Assembly: GCA_001534745.1 (NCBI GenBank)
Contig: CP013997.1
Coordinates: 3,658,001 to 3,722,000 of the forward strand
Length of the DNA stretch: 64,000 nt
Source of the DNA: Pseudomonas monteilii
GTDB lineage: Bacteria; Pseudomonadota; Gammaproteobacteria; Pseudomonadales; Pseudomonadaceae
Reading direction: 5' to 3'
Position numbers and translations under genes: made by a program. The first letter of the stretch is position 1. Each line of letters begins with the position of its first letter. Positions 8,734-18,716 of this stretch are shown piece by piece. Under the pieces are notes generated by a model. It saw nothing but the letters and a program-made list of their open reading frames with translations. It made no database searches and was not told the origin of the DNA.

Positions 8734-10980
8734 TCAGGGCACCTGGGCGGGCGCCGCGACCTTCACCTGCTCACGCAAGGCCGTCATGGCCCGTGCATGG
8801 CTCTTGCTCACCGCCTCGACGAACCCTGACCAGGGCACATCGGTGATTGCCACCAGGCCCAGGTGACCGTTCTCGCCATCGAGCAGGCGCCCGCTCGCCG
8901 GTTGATCGAGGTACTGGAACCAGTGCGCCCCCACGATCAACGGCTGCGCCAGCGCGGCGTCGATGAACGCGGCGTAGGCCGGCCCGCGGGCTTCCTCACG
9001 GGGCACTTCCACCGGCCCGGGCCAGAACGGACCGCGGTCGCGTGAACCGAACTGGAACTCCGACACCAGCACGGGCTTGTCCAGCTCGGCCAGGCGCGCG
9101 AAGTCGTAACCGTCCTCGGGCTTGAGGGTGTAGAAGTTGAAGCTCAGCACGTCGCAGAACTCGGCGCAGGCCTGCACCGCCTCGGGCGTGCTGACCGCGA
9201 AACGCCCACCGAGCAGCAGGTGATTGGGGGCATGCCAATCCAGTGCGTCGGCGATGGTCTTGAAATAGGTCTGGGCGAACACTGCCTGGAAGTGCTGGTA
9301 GTCGCGCTCGATCTCCGGGTGCGCCGGGTCGGGCAAGGGGGCTTCGAAGCCGGGGTCTTCCATCAGCTCCCAGGCCGGCAACTGGATACCCCAGGCTTTC
9401 GACAGCCCTTCCTGGTTGCGGTACTTGTCGCGCAGCTGCTTGAGAAACGCGCGCTTGGCCGGCACGTCGGTGGTCAGGCGCAGGGTGCCGAAGGCCAGGC
9501 CATAGCGCGCCCTGGGGTCGTCGCCCGGCGCTGCCCAGGCCAGCTCGTTGTCGGCGAAGTAGCCGATCAGCCACGGGTCGTCGCGGTGATCTCGCGCCGC
9601 GATGGCCACGGCGCGTTCGGTGGCCATGGCAAAGCGCGGGTCGAACGGATCGGGCATGCGCCCCCACCAGTCCATGCCGGTGCTGATGCTGGCGTAGTCG
9701 CCGACGATCGACAAAGGCAGCGTATAGGGCACCCGTGCCGCCTGGCCGAGCGCCGGGTCGCTCCAGTTGCCCAGGGTATTGAAGCCCCAGGCCTGGAGCC
9801 GATCCAGCGTCTGGGCCTGCCAGCGTGACGCATCGACCTGCGCAGGTGGGCAGGCCGCCTCAGGCGTGGCGACCGGAGCCGCGCAGTCGGCCGTCACGGT
9901 ACGCGCCAGGTTGGCGGCGTAGAAGTCGAACCAGCGCCCTTGCTTGTAGCCGCGGCCTTGCGAGGAGGCATTGCCGTCATCGTTGTTGCCTTCACCATAG
10001 AAAGCGGCCAGAGGCTCGCCCTCGCCCGGCAGCTGGCTGAACATGCGTTCCCGACCTGCCACGTACGTGCGCCCGCCGTCGCGAGCCACGGCATTGACGC
10101 CCAACGAAAAGAACGGATGACCTTCCGGCGTGACCAGGTACCAGTGTCCATCGCGCTTCTCCGTGCGGAAGAACCCGGTGGCCTCGAACGCCTGACCGCC
10201 ACTGACGCCGCCGTAGGTATCCAGCGCTTGCTGGCTTCGGGCCTGCAACGCCGCCTGCACGCGCTGCCGCTCGCGCTCGGCCCCCGTCTTGAGTTGCGTA
10301 TCGTTCTCGACCTTGTCTGGCCAGCGTCCACGGTTGGCCTGCCCATACCCGTCTATCAGGTTGGCATACGCCGCCTCGATGGCCTGGGCATCGTCCTGCA
10401 CCGCCACCTTTTCGATCAGCAGGCTTTGCGCCACGGCCGGTCGTGGAATGCTCAAGGTGATCGACGCCACCTGCGCCAGGTCGACCCCGCCACTGCTGGC
10501 CGTGACCAGCAGGCGTTGGCCTTCCTGTATCCAGGGCATGGGGGGGCCGGCGCGCATGCCCTCGCTCAGCGGCCCATGGGCCTGCAAGGGGATCCAGACC
10601 GTCTGGGCAGGGCCGGCCGGCAGGTCGATGCGACTGGTCAGGCGCTGTCCGGCCGTGTCCTGCACCGTCACCTCGACGGTCAGGGCCCAGTCCATGCCGC
10701 TTTGCAGGCGCAGGCTCACCGCTCGCTGGGCCGACCAGTCCCAGACGCCCTCCTGGGGCGCCAGGCGCAACCAGGGGCTAGGCGCCGGATTGAAGACCAC
10801 CCGCCGCAAGACTTCGCCGGCGATGGTCTGCTCGGCATTGGACTGCGGCAATCCAGCGTCGCCCGTCGTGACCGCCACTACCGACGCCGGGCGCACGAAG
10901 CTGAACAGCGTCTGCTGCGCGGCCCAGGCAGGGGAAGCCAACGCCGCGCTCAACGCGGTGGCCATCAGGTAACGGATCAT
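8734..10980 (-). CDS. Secreted glycoside hydrolase, beta-agarase (GH50)-like
   Basis: This 748-residue exported enzyme has a cleavable signal peptide (residues 1-20, ending ASPAWA). An N-terminal beta-sandwich of about 200 residues is followed by a TIM-barrel catalytic domain. The candidate acid/base is Glu479 in YFADNELAW and the candidate nucleophile is Glu641 in VLVSEFQFGSRDRG, matching the clan GH-A pattern. The layout resembles GH50 beta-agarases and related beta-galactosidases; real agar degradation in a soil pseudomonad is doubtful, and the substrate may be another galactan or a self-made exopolysaccharide. AAGGAGAA precedes the ATG. There are no neighbouring sugar-uptake genes. Confidence 0.78.
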   Translation of the reverse strand: MIRYLMATALSAALASPAWAAQQTLFSFVRPASVVAVTTGDAGLPQSNAEQTIAGEVLRRVVFNPAPSPWLRLAPQEGVWDWSAQRAVSLRLQSGMDWALTVEVTVQDTAGQRLTSRIDLPAGPAQTVWIPLQAHGPLSEGMRAGPPMPWIQEGQRLLVTASSGGVDLAQVASITLSIPRPAVAQSLLIEKVAVQDDAQAIEAAYANLIDGYGQANRGRWPDKVENDTQLKTGAERERQRVQAALQARSQQALDTYGGVSGGQAFEATGFFRTEKRDGHWYLVTPEGHPFFSLGVNAVARDGGRTYVAGRERMFSQLPGEGEPLAAFYGEGNNDDGNASSQGRGYKQGRWFDFYAANLARTVTADCAAPVATPEAACPPAQVDASRWQAQTLDRLQAWGFNTLGNWSDPALGQAARVPYTLPLSIVGDYASISTGMDWWGRMPDPFDPRFAMATERAVAIAARDHRDDPWLIGYFADNELAWAAPGDDPRARYGLAFGTLRLTTDVPAKRAFLKQLRDKYRNQEGLSKAWGIQLPAWELMEDPGFEAPLPDPAHPEIERDYQHFQAVFAQTYFKTIADALDWHAPNHLLLGGRFAVSTPEAVQACAEFCDVLSFNFYTLKPEDGYDFARLAELDKPVLVSEFQFGSRDRGPFWPGPVEVPREEARGPAYAAFIDAALAQPLIVGAHWFQYLDQPASGRLLDGENGHLGLVAITDVPWSGFVEAVSKSHARAMTALREQVKVAAPAQVP

Positions 10981-11058
10981 GACGCAGGTTCTCCTTGAAA
11001 GCGCAAGGCCCCTGAATGGGGCCTGGGTCAGCCGGCCGTGGCGCCTGACGTCGAGGGT

Positions 11059-13203
11059 TCAGCCAATCTCCCGCCGGAAAGGCGGCAACGCATTGAGGAT
11101 AGCCTTTCCGTAGCGCTGGGTGACCACGCGCCGGTCCAGCAAGGTGATGGTGCCGCGGTCCTGTTCGGTCCGCAGCAGTCGACCGCACGCCTGGATCAGA
11201 CGCAGCGAGGCATCCGGCACGGCGATCTCCATGAACGGATTGCCGCCCCGCGCCTCGATCCACTCGGCCAGGGCCGCCTCCACCGGATCGTCCGGTACGG
11301 CGAACGGGATCTTGGCGATCACCACGTGCTCGCAATAGGCGCCAGGCAGGTCGACGCCCTCGGCGAAACTGGCCAGCCCGAACAGCACGCTGGACTGGCC
11401 GTCGTCGACCCGGGCCTTGTGCTTGTTGAGGGTTTCCTGCTTGGACAGGTTGCCCTGAATCAGCACGACCTTGCGCCAGTCGCGGTCCAGCCCGTCGAAC
11501 ACGTCCTGCATCTGCTTGCGCGAGGAGAACAGCACCAGCGAGCCGCGCGAGCCTTCGACCAGGTCGGGCAGGTCGCGGATGATGGCAGCGGTGTGCGCGG
11601 GCACGTCGCGCGGGTCGGCCCGCAGGTCGGGCACCCGCAGCACACCGGCATCGGCATGGTGGAACGGGCTGGGCACCACGCAGGTGACCGCATCGCGGGG
11701 CACGCCGGAACGCATGCGGAAGCGGTCGAACTTGCCCAGCGCGGTCAGCGTCGCCGAGGTCACCAGCGCGCCATGGGCCACGTTCCACAAGCTGCGGCGC
11801 AGCATGTCGGCAGCCAGGATCGGGCTGGCGTTGACCTCGATGTCGAACAAGGCACCGCCTTCGACCAAGGTCAGCCAGCGCGCCATGGGCGGGTTGTCTT
11901 CCGGGTCTTCGGCGGTGAACGCGCCCCACAGTTCCCAGTTGCCCTGGGCACGGGTCACCAGGGTGCCGAACAGCGGGTACCACTCCTCGGCCTGGTGGCT
12001 GGCGATGCCGATGTTCTTCTCGCCGTCCATGCCTTCCTTGAGCAGGTCGGCCAGACGAGTGAACAGGTCGTTCAGCTGGCCGAAACCTTTCTTCAGTTCC
12101 AGGCCCGCCTCGCGCATGGCGTCGGGCACCACCCCGCCCTCGAAGCGATAACGCGGCCGCTCGCGGCCTTCGACGTCCTCGCCAGGGCGGAAATCGGCGA
12201 TCTGCTCGCACAGGGTGAACATGAACTGCTGCTGGGTGCGCAGGGCCCGCGCCAGTTCCGGCACCTGCTCGATCAGCCGGCCCAGGTCGCCCGGTAGCGG
12301 GTGCTGGGCCAGCAGCTTGGTGAGGTTCTTGGCGGTCTGCTCCAGCCAGTCGGCGGTGGAACGCAGGCGCGAATAATGGGCGAAGTGGCCGATGGCCTTG
12401 TCCGGCAGGTGATGGCCCTCGTCGAACACATAGACCGTGTCGCGCGGATCGGGCAGCACGGCACCGCCGCCCAGCGCCAGGTCGGCCAAGACCATGTCGT
12501 GGTTGGTGACGATGACGTCCACCTTGCCCATGCCTTCGCGGGCTTTGTAGAACACGCACTGCTGGAAATTCGGACAGTGTCGGCCGGTGCACTGGCCATG
12601 ATCGGTGGTCAGCCGGGCCCAGGCCTGGTCGTCCACGGCCTCGGGCCAGCTGTCGCGGTCGCCATCCCAGCGGTTGCCGGCCAGGCGCTCGATCATGGTA
12701 TTGAAGAGCTTCTGGCTGGCCTCGTCGACCTCGATGTGAAAGCCCTCCTCCTCGAACAGCTGCGCGGTGGCCGAATGGGCGTTGCCTTCCTGCAGCAGCA
12801 GGTCGAGCTTGGACAGGCACAGGTAGCGGCCACGGCCCTTGGCCAAGGCGAAGCTGAAGTTCAGCCCGCTGTTGCGCATCAGGTCGGGCAGGTCCTTGAA
12901 GACGATCTGCTCCTGCAGGGCCACGGTGGCGGTGGCGATCACCAGGCGCTTGCCGGCTGCCTTGGCCGCCGGAATGGCCGCCAGGCTGTAGGCGACGGTC
13001 TTGCCGGTACCGGTGCCTGCCTCGACCGCGACCACGGCCGGCTCACCGGACCGCCGCCCTTCGTCGTCGCAGGGGATGTCGCCGAGGACCTTGGCCACTT
13101 CGGCGATCATCAGCCGCTGGCCATAACGGGGACGCAGGCTCTTGGCCTCGAGGAAACGCGAATAGGCGCCCTGGATGGTGCTCTTGAGTTCGGTACTGAT
13201 CAT
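11059..13203 (-). CDS. dinG: ATP-dependent DNA helicase DinG
   Basis: DinG (714 residues) is an XPD-like superfamily 2 helicase that unwinds 5'-3' and resolves R-loops and replication-transcription conflicts. Walker A GTGTGKT is at residues 63-69, and the DEAH-type box is DEGH in YVFDEGHHLPDKA. Four cysteines for the 4Fe-4S cluster are visible: Cys129, Cys205, Cys210 and Cys216 (motif C-x4-C-x5-C after the first). C-terminal motifs include SFAEGVDLPG and QACGRLLR. It diverges from the small membrane-protein gene at 13301. No LexA box could be confirmed by eye upstream. Confidence 0.96.
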   Translation of the reverse strand: MISTELKSTIQGAYSRFLEAKSLRPRYGQRLMIAEVAKVLGDIPCDDEGRRSGEPAVVAVEAGTGTGKTVAYSLAAIPAAKAAGKRLVIATATVALQEQIVFKDLPDLMRNSGLNFSFALAKGRGRYLCLSKLDLLLQEGNAHSATAQLFEEEGFHIEVDEASQKLFNTMIERLAGNRWDGDRDSWPEAVDDQAWARLTTDHGQCTGRHCPNFQQCVFYKAREGMGKVDVIVTNHDMVLADLALGGGAVLPDPRDTVYVFDEGHHLPDKAIGHFAHYSRLRSTADWLEQTAKNLTKLLAQHPLPGDLGRLIEQVPELARALRTQQQFMFTLCEQIADFRPGEDVEGRERPRYRFEGGVVPDAMREAGLELKKGFGQLNDLFTRLADLLKEGMDGEKNIGIASHQAEEWYPLFGTLVTRAQGNWELWGAFTAEDPEDNPPMARWLTLVEGGALFDIEVNASPILAADMLRRSLWNVAHGALVTSATLTALGKFDRFRMRSGVPRDAVTCVVPSPFHHADAGVLRVPDLRADPRDVPAHTAAIIRDLPDLVEGSRGSLVLFSSRKQMQDVFDGLDRDWRKVVLIQGNLSKQETLNKHKARVDDGQSSVLFGLASFAEGVDLPGAYCEHVVIAKIPFAVPDDPVEAALAEWIEARGGNPFMEIAVPDASLRLIQACGRLLRTEQDRGTITLLDRRVVTQRYGKAILNALPPFRREIG

Positions 13204-13300
13204 GATCTGGGCGCGCCCGGAGGGCTGTATGGATTTTCAGTGTTTCGCATGGGCCGCTATCATACCCGGCTCGCGCGTCGATTGCCCCCCGGAGATCCAC

Positions 13301-13765
13301 ATGACTGCCCTTGCCCTGCCCAACCTGCTGCACGCCGCCGCCACCGCGATCTGGCTGTGCGGGCTGGGCTACCTGTGGTGGGCGCTACGCCTGGAGCCGG
13401 TCGCGACCGTCCATCGGCCGGCGCACCTGCAGCGCTGGGGCGACCTTTTCCGACAGCGTTTCGGAGCGATCTGGCTGGTACTGGTGATTCTCTCGGCCAG
13501 CGGCGTCAGCCTGATGCACGCCAGCGGCCTGACCCTGGACACGGCGCCACGCCCGGTCCAGGTAATGATCGGGGGTGCCATCGCCAGCTTCGCCCTGTGC
13601 CTGCGCATCCGCTCACTACTAGGTCCGGAACTGGACGCAGCGCTCGCGGTGCAGGACTGGGCGACCGGCGCCTGGGTACTGGCCAGGATCCGACGAATGG
13701 TCGGGGCCTGCCTGCTCATCGGCGTGGCCGTGGCCAGCGTGGCCCTGTGGCAGCTGTCCTGGTGA
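13301..13765 (+). CDS. Small CopD-like integral membrane protein
   Basis: This 154-residue protein has about four predicted transmembrane helices. The N-terminal pattern (LLHAAATAIWLCGLGYLWW) resembles the histidine-containing first helix of CopD-type membrane domains. The rest is hydrophobic with short loops. Its exact function is unknown; copper or haem handling is only a family-level guess. The start at 13301 is chosen over in-frame upstream codons because GGAG sits at 13291-13294 and the first helix starts right after it. It diverges from dinG. Confidence 0.75.
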   Translation: MTALALPNLLHAAATAIWLCGLGYLWWALRLEPVATVHRPAHLQRWGDLFRQRFGAIWLVLVILSASGVSLMHASGLTLDTAPRPVQVMIGGAIASFALCLRIRSLLGPELDAALAVQDWATGAWVLARIRRMVGACLLIGVAVASVALWQLSW

Positions 13766-13795
13766 CCGGTCCTGCCCGGCAAGCGCCCGGGCCGA

Positions 13796-14062
13796 TCAGT
13801 CGACCGTGCGGCGACGAGACATGGAGACGATGTGGAAGATCCCCGTCAGCAGGATCTGCAGACGGTCGAACACGCGGTGACGACGCCCACGCAGGCTGGC
13901 GTTGAACCACAGCATCTCCAGCACGTGCAGGCCCAGCAGCAGGCACCCGGCTGCGGCGATCAGCAGGTTGAAGGGCCTGGCAGCAGGCATCAGTACGTTC
14001 CACAGCACCACCCACCAGAACGCGATGGTCAGCAGCTTGCCCACGGCGGTCACGACGCCCAT
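13796..14062 (-). CDS. DUF1145-family small membrane protein
   Basis: This 88-residue protein has two or three hydrophobic segments (LLTIAFWWVVLWNVLMP, then NLLIAAAGCLLLGLHVLEML) and a basic C-terminus (SLRGRRHRVFDR, then SRRRTVD). It resembles DUF1145 inner-membrane proteins, which have no known function. The start at 14062 is supported by an excellent GGGAGG seven bases ahead; a longer ORF starting at 14086 would place that Shine-Dalgarno inside the gene. It is convergent with the CopD-like gene, 30 bases away. Confidence 0.8.
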   Translation of the reverse strand: MGVVTAVGKLLTIAFWWVVLWNVLMPAARPFNLLIAAAGCLLLGLHVLEMLWFNASLRGRRHRVFDRLQILLTGIFHIVSMSRRRTVD

Positions 14063-14253
14063 GTTCGCCTCCCTTGATTCGATCATCGATGCAGAGGCCG
14101 GCAGCGGCGCCCCTTGGCCCGCCCGACCTTACCGCATGCAGTAAAGCCCCGCAGCCTGTCTCCCGCCAGCCGAGCCCTGGCGACGCACTCACCTGCCCCT
14201 ATGCCGGATGCCTGCAACCCCTTACTCTTGCCGCTTCAGCACGAGGACCGGCC

Positions 14254-14748
14254 ATGCGCGACGGATTTTCCCAACGAACGCCCCAACAGGCCCTGGCGGC
14301 CCTGCTCGAGCGGGTTTCACCGCAGCGTCTGCTGCTGGTCGGCAGCCGCTTTCCAGCGCTCGACGCCTTCGTCGAGGCGCATCCACACGTACAGATCGAC
14401 ATCGCACCGCCCGGACCGCTGCCGAGCGCCCTGGCAGCCGCGCGCTTCGACCTGGCCGTGCTGGTCGAGTGCCTGGAACACCTGCCCAAGCGCGAGGGCC
14501 TGCAATTGCTGGGCGGCATCCGCAACCTCAACGCCAGCCGCGTGGCCGTGCTGGCGGACCTGGCCGCCTGCGGCTGGCACGCCACGGACTTCTTCGCCCT
14601 GGCCCTGTCTGAAAGCGAACGGTTTCGCCGCGAGGCGCAGGTGCTGAGCCTGTTCACCTATGACCTGCACGACTACAAGCAGGTGCCGGACTGGCTCAAT
14701 GCCCGGTTCTGGGCCAACCCGGAGATGTTCGGCAAGTATTGGTGGTGA
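14254..14748 (+). CDS. Conserved protein with degenerate methyltransferase-like fold (DUF6231-like)
   Basis: This 164-residue cytoplasmic protein is of a kind seen in pseudomonads. The pattern [20 protein letters not shown] followed by [18 protein letters not shown] looks like strands of a class I methyltransferase (the ECLEHLP segment resembles motif II/III), but the glycine-rich SAM loop is not clear. The C-terminus ends in [13 protein letters not shown], aromatic and probably structural. I know of no demonstrated function. The ATG at 14254 is taken as start from codon context (ACGAGGACCGGCC upstream). The YchJ-like gene follows 130 bases later. Confidence 0.7.
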   Translation: MRDGFSQRTPQQALAALLERVSPQRLLLVGSRFPALDAFVEAHPHVQIDIAPPGPLPSALAAARFDLAVLVECLEHLPKREGLQLLGGIRNLNASRVAVLADLAACGWHATDFFALALSESERFRREAQVLSLFTYDLHDYKQVPDWLNARFWANPEMFGKYWW

Positions 14749-14878
14749 CCCTGCGTACCCGCTTGCGGTCCGGGAGTCTGTCGCTGACACTGTCTTCTGC
14801 CCGCCCCTGACTCCCGAGGCCTTCCATGAATGCATCCACACCTGCCCTGCCCGCCTGCCTGCCCATCGAGGGCGGGCG

Positions 14879-15355
14879 ATGAGCGTCGCGGTCTGCCCCT
14901 GCGGCAGTGGCAACCTGCTCGACGCCTGCTGCGGCCACCTGCACGCCGGCACCCCCGCGCCGGATGCGCAATCGTTGATGCGCTCGCGCTACAGCGCCTA
15001 CGTGCTGGGCCTGGTCGACTACCTGGTGGAGACGACCCTGCCGGTGCAGCGCGATGCCCTGGATCGCGCCGGCATCGCGGCGTGGAGCGCCGAGAGCACC
15101 TGGTTGGGCCTGGAGGTGGAAGACGCCGAAGTGTTCGGCGGCCAGCCCGAGCATGCCTTCGTCACCTTCACCGCTCGCTGGCACGACGCCTCGGGCGACC
15201 ACCAGCACCGTGAGCGCTCGGCCTTCGTCCAGCAGGCAGGTCGCTGGTACTTCCTCGACCCGACCGTCGGCCTCAAGGCCGGGCGCAACGACCCCTGCCC
15301 CTGCGCCAGCGGGCAGAAGTTCAAGAAGTGCTGTTCCAGTTACCTGGAGCAGTGA
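14879..15355 (+). CDS. YchJ-family SEC-C metal-binding protein
   Basis: This 158-residue cytoplasmic protein has a cysteine motif at each end: [13 protein letters not shown] near residues 6-18 and [16 protein letters not shown] near 137-152. The latter is the SEC-C zinc-binding motif also found at the end of SecA. The middle is an NTF2-like domain ([16 protein letters not shown], then VTFTARWHD and [15 protein letters not shown]). This is the YchJ/UPF0225 layout; the function is unknown, with a link to SecA-type zinc sites only by motif. Its TGA is followed within two bases by the next start (GTGAGATG), so it is coupled to the LEA-domain lipoprotein gene. Confidence 0.88.
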   Translation: MSVAVCPCGSGNLLDACCGHLHAGTPAPDAQSLMRSRYSAYVLGLVDYLVETTLPVQRDALDRAGIAAWSAESTWLGLEVEDAEVFGGQPEHAFVTFTARWHDASGDHQHRERSAFVQQAGRWYFLDPTVGLKAGRNDPCPCASGQKFKKCCSSYLEQ

Positions 15356-15356
15356 G

Positions 15357-15833
15357 ATGAGCGCCCTCTTGCGTGCGCTGACACTCGGGATCGTCCTGGC
15401 GCTGCTCAGCGGCTGCGTGAGCTGGGGGGCGGATACCTGGCAAGAACCTGAACTGCACTTGTTGAAGGTGCGCAAGGTCAAGGCGGGCCTGCACCAGCAG
15501 GAATTCGTGCTGTACGTGCGCGTGGTCAACCCGAACGACAGCCGTCTGTTCATTCGTCACCTGGACTACTCGGTGCGCCTGGGCGGCCTGCTGCTGGTGG
15601 ACGCCGACGAAAGCCTGTGGCGCAGCGTCGGGGCGCATGAGCAACGGACCTTCCAGATCACCGCACGGACCAACCTGTGGAAGCAGCTGCGCCCCCTGGC
15701 CCGCCTGCTCAAGCGCCACGAGCCGTTGCCGTACCAGCTGGAGGTGGACGTGGCCAGCGGATTATTCTTCTGGCACGACCTGCACTTGTCGCGCAGGGGT
15801 GAGATAATGCCCGGTGATCTCAAACCGGAGTAA
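15357..15833 (+). CDS. LEA-type-2 (water-stress domain) lipoprotein
   Basis: This 158-residue lipoprotein has signal peptide [20 protein letters not shown], lipobox LLSGC. The mature part has the LEA14/WHy fold features: an NPND motif in [20 protein letters not shown], followed by alternating beta strands. Such proteins act in the envelope, with desiccation or membrane stress a family-level expectation. It starts one base after the stop of the YchJ-like gene and ends 5 bases before the His-rich SEC-C gene, so the three form a tight operon. Confidence 0.85.
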   Translation: MSALLRALTLGIVLALLSGCVSWGADTWQEPELHLLKVRKVKAGLHQQEFVLYVRVVNPNDSRLFIRHLDYSVRLGGLLLVDADESLWRSVGAHEQRTFQITARTNLWKQLRPLARLLKRHEPLPYQLEVDVASGLFFWHDLHLSRRGEIMPGDLKPE

Positions 15834-15838
15834 CCGCA

Positions 15839-16042
15839 ATGACCCAGCAACCCCATGTTCACGGCCCTGACTGCAACCACGATCATGACCATCATCACGA
15901 CCATGACCACGGCCACGTGCATGGCCCGCACTGCAACCACGCCCCGCAAGAGCCGGTGCGCAACGCGCTGAAGGACGTAGGCCGCAACGACCCGTGCCCC
16001 TGCGGCAGCGAGAAGAAATTCAAGAAGTGCCACGGGGCTTGA
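15839..16042 (+). CDS. His-rich SEC-C metal-binding mini-protein
   Basis: This 67-residue protein has two parts. Residues 6-34 hold 13 histidines and 2 cysteines, made of two HVHGPxCNH units flanking an [11 protein letters not shown] run. The C-terminus (about residues 48-67) is a SEC-C motif, [17 protein letters not shown], in which the last zinc ligand is His as in SecA. Zinc or nickel storage or delivery is a reasonable inference; no function is established. It is the third gene of the YchJ-LEA-SEC-C operon and shares the SEC-C motif with the first. Confidence 0.85.
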   Translation: MTQQPHVHGPDCNHDHDHHHDHDHGHVHGPHCNHAPQEPVRNALKDVGRNDPCPCGSEKKFKKCHGA

Positions 16043-16124
16043 GTTGACTGCACGCTGCAAGCCGGACCGTCCGTTTCGGCTTGCAGCGCATAGCTCGTCC
16101 CCTTTCTCTTTCAGGAGCCTGGCC

Positions 16125-18566
16125 ATGGCCGTCCTTCGTTTTCCTTCCTCGCGCCCACGCCTGCGTGCGGCGGCGATGCTTTGCGGCGTGCTCGGCCTGG
16201 CCGGCTGTCAGACAGTGTCCCAGCAGTCCACCTTGCCCCCGAGCGCAGGCGTACAGCCACTCAAGGGCCTAGCCCAGAACGTCTCGGTGCGGCGCAATCC
16301 CCAGGGCATGCCGTTGATCGAGAGCAGCACGTTCCACGACGCGCTGTTCAGCCTCGGCTACCTGCACGCCGTAGACCGTATCGAGCAGATGATCACCCTG
16401 CGCCTGCTGGCGCAGGGGCGGTTGGCCGAGCTGGAAGGTCCGCAGGCCCTGGACACCGACCGCTTGATGCGCGCCGCCAACCTGCGGCGCAGCGCCGACC
16501 AGCTGTACGCCGACGCCTCGCCGCGCCTGAAGCGCTTCTTCGAGGTCTATGCCCGGGGCGTCAACGCCTACCTGTTCCGCTTCCGCGACGCCCTGCCGGG
16601 CAACCTGGCCAAGGCCGGCTATCGACCCGACTACTGGAAACCCGAAGACTCGGCCTTGCTGTTCAGCCTCTACGCCTTCAGCCAGTCGGTGAACCTGCAG
16701 GAAGAGCTTGCCGGCCTGACCCTGGCGCAACGGGTCGGCGTCGATCGGCTGGCCTGGCTGTTGCCCAGCGCCGCAGACGAACCGCTGCCCGAGGCCGAGG
16801 CGGCCAAGCTCCAGGGCCTGGACCTGACCCGCGGGTTGCCAGGGCTCGGTGCGCTGAATGCCGCCAGCCAGCGGTTGGCGGCCTTCGACCTGCTGGGCAG
16901 TCCAGGCTCGGCGAGCTGGGTCCTGGGCCCGCAGCGCAGCCAGAGCGGCCGCAGCCTGCTCGCCAGCGACAGCCGTGCGGCCTGGGCGTTGTCCCCGGTG
17001 CAGATCCACACGGGCAAATACCAGGCCGCCGGCCTGACCCTGCCGGGGTTGCCGCTGATCCTGGCCGGCTTCAACGGCAAGCTGGCCTGGAGCAGCAGCG
17101 CGGTGATGGCCGACAACCAGGACCTCTACCTGGAGAAACTGCGGCGCCAGGGCAACCAGCTGACCTACCTGGCCGACGGCAAATGGCAGCCCGCACGCGG
17201 ACGTACCGAAACGTTCCTGGTCCGTGGCCAGCGCCCGCAGCGCGAGGTCCTGTACGAAACGCGGCATGGCACGCTGCTCGGGCAACCGGGCAACGAGGCC
17301 CTCGGCCTGGCCTTGCAGATGCCGACGCTGCAGGGCGATCGCAGCCTGGATGCACTGTTCGACCTGACCCGCGCCAGCACCCTGGAGCGCGCGTCCGACA
17401 GCGCACGCGCCATTGGCGCCGCCGCGCTCAACCTGGTCTTCGCCGACGCCCAGCACATCGGCTGGCAGGTCACCGGCCGCTACCCGAACCGGCGTGACGG
17501 GCAGGGCCTGCTGCCCTCGCCGGGCTGGGACGGACGTTACGACTGGGATGGCTATGCCGACGCGATGCTGCATCCCTATGACCAGGACCCTGCCAGTGGC
17601 TGGATCGGCCACGCCAACCAGCGCAGCCTGGCGCGCGGCTATGGCATGCAGCTGTCCAACACCTGGGACTACCCCGAGCGCGCCGAACGCCTGGCGCAAC
17701 TGATCGGCACCGGGCGTCATGATGCGCGCAGCCTGGCGGCCATGCAGAACGATCAGCTCACGCCCCTGGCCGGCAAGCTCAAGCAGATGCTCGATGCACC
17801 CGGCATGGCCTCGGCGCTGCCACAGGCCATCGACGCCCTGCCTGCGGCGCAACGCGACCTTGCCCGTCAGGCTCTGGCTCGCCTCAAGGCTTTCGACGGT
17901 CGCCTGAGCGCCCAGTCGGCGGACGCGGCCCTGTACGCGCTGTTCCTGCACCAGGTCGCCCGGCAGACGTTCCTCGACGAGCTGGGCCCGGAGTCGGGCG
18001 AGGCCTGGCAGACCTTCGTCGCCAATGCGCGGCTGTCCTACTCGGCCCAGGCCGACCATCTGCTGGGGCGTGACGACAGCCCGTTCTGGGACGACCGTTC
18101 GACCCCGCAGCACGAAGACAAACCGACCATTCTGGCGCGCAGCCTGGCGGCCGCGATGGAGGCCGGCCGGGCGCAACTGGGCAACGATCCGCGCACCTGG
18201 CAATGGGGCCGCCTGCATGCCTACCACTGGCCGATGCCGACCTGGCAGGGGTTGGGCGATGGCGTGGCGCGCCCCGCGCGTGCTGCCGGTGGCGACTTCA
18301 GCACCCTGGCGCTCACGCCCTACGCCTGGGGCCGCGATTTCGACACGCAATTGCCACCGTCGGTACGCCTGATCGTCGATTTCGGCCAGGCCGAGCCGCT
18401 ACGCGTGCTGACCAGCACCGGCCCGTCCGGCCACTCGGCCAGCGCCCGCGCGAACGACGGCCTCCAGGACTGGTTCGCAGGCCGCTTCACCACCTTGCCG
18501 CTGCAGCCGCAGCACTTCACCCAGGGGTATGGCAGCCAGCGCCTGAGCCTGGTCCCCGAGCGCTAG
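16125..18566 (+). CDS. Penicillin/AHL-acylase-family lipoprotein (Ntn hydrolase)
   Basis: This 813-residue Ntn hydrolase precursor has a lipoprotein signal (CGVLGLAGC, Cys26). The family alpha subunit begins at [20 protein letters not shown], with the [11 protein letters not shown] segment. The presumed autocatalytic nucleophile is Ser262 in [12 protein letters not shown], where the N-terminus of the beta subunit would be created; DSRAAWAL and [18 protein letters not shown] follow. Pseudomonas relatives (PvdQ, QuiP, HacB) cleave acyl-homoserine lactones, but side-chain choice cannot be read from the sequence. The ATG at 16125 is preceded by AGGAG. The gene stands alone. Confidence 0.88.
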   Translation: MAVLRFPSSRPRLRAAAMLCGVLGLAGCQTVSQQSTLPPSAGVQPLKGLAQNVSVRRNPQGMPLIESSTFHDALFSLGYLHAVDRIEQMITLRLLAQGRLAELEGPQALDTDRLMRAANLRRSADQLYADASPRLKRFFEVYARGVNAYLFRFRDALPGNLAKAGYRPDYWKPEDSALLFSLYAFSQSVNLQEELAGLTLAQRVGVDRLAWLLPSAADEPLPEAEAAKLQGLDLTRGLPGLGALNAASQRLAAFDLLGSPGSASWVLGPQRSQSGRSLLASDSRAAWALSPVQIHTGKYQAAGLTLPGLPLILAGFNGKLAWSSSAVMADNQDLYLEKLRRQGNQLTYLADGKWQPARGRTETFLVRGQRPQREVLYETRHGTLLGQPGNEALGLALQMPTLQGDRSLDALFDLTRASTLERASDSARAIGAAALNLVFADAQHIGWQVTGRYPNRRDGQGLLPSPGWDGRYDWDGYADAMLHPYDQDPASGWIGHANQRSLARGYGMQLSNTWDYPERAERLAQLIGTGRHDARSLAAMQNDQLTPLAGKLKQMLDAPGMASALPQAIDALPAAQRDLARQALARLKAFDGRLSAQSADAALYALFLHQVARQTFLDELGPESGEAWQTFVANARLSYSAQADHLLGRDDSPFWDDRSTPQHEDKPTILARSLAAAMEAGRAQLGNDPRTWQWGRLHAYHWPMPTWQGLGDGVARPARAAGGDFSTLALTPYAWGRDFDTQLPPSVRLIVDFGQAEPLRVLTSTGPSGHSASARANDGLQDWFAGRFTTLPLQPQHFTQGYGSQRLSLVPER

Positions 18567-18716
18567 CCGCGACCGGGTCGGGACCCTGCGCAAGCCGGTG
18601 TCCCGACCCTCTGTCCACGCGCCCGGTCATGTCGCGACCGGGCCACCCCCAATCCCCTCGAACTCCCCGGCAGGGCACGACTCCTACCTTGTAACTCCCC
18701 TGCCAGTGGCCTGCCC

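Noticed and set aside
10778..12820. 680-codon ORF on the minus strand overlapping dinG in another frame
   Set aside because: It is an alternative frame of dinG and the hydrolase gene; its product is Arg- and Pro-rich without motifs.
16269..18350. 693-codon ORF on the minus strand, antisense to the acylase gene
   Set aside because: It is a GC-driven shadow of the real gene; its product (Gln, Ala, Gly and Arg-rich without motifs) has no domain, and the plus-strand frame has a signal peptide and Ntn motifs.
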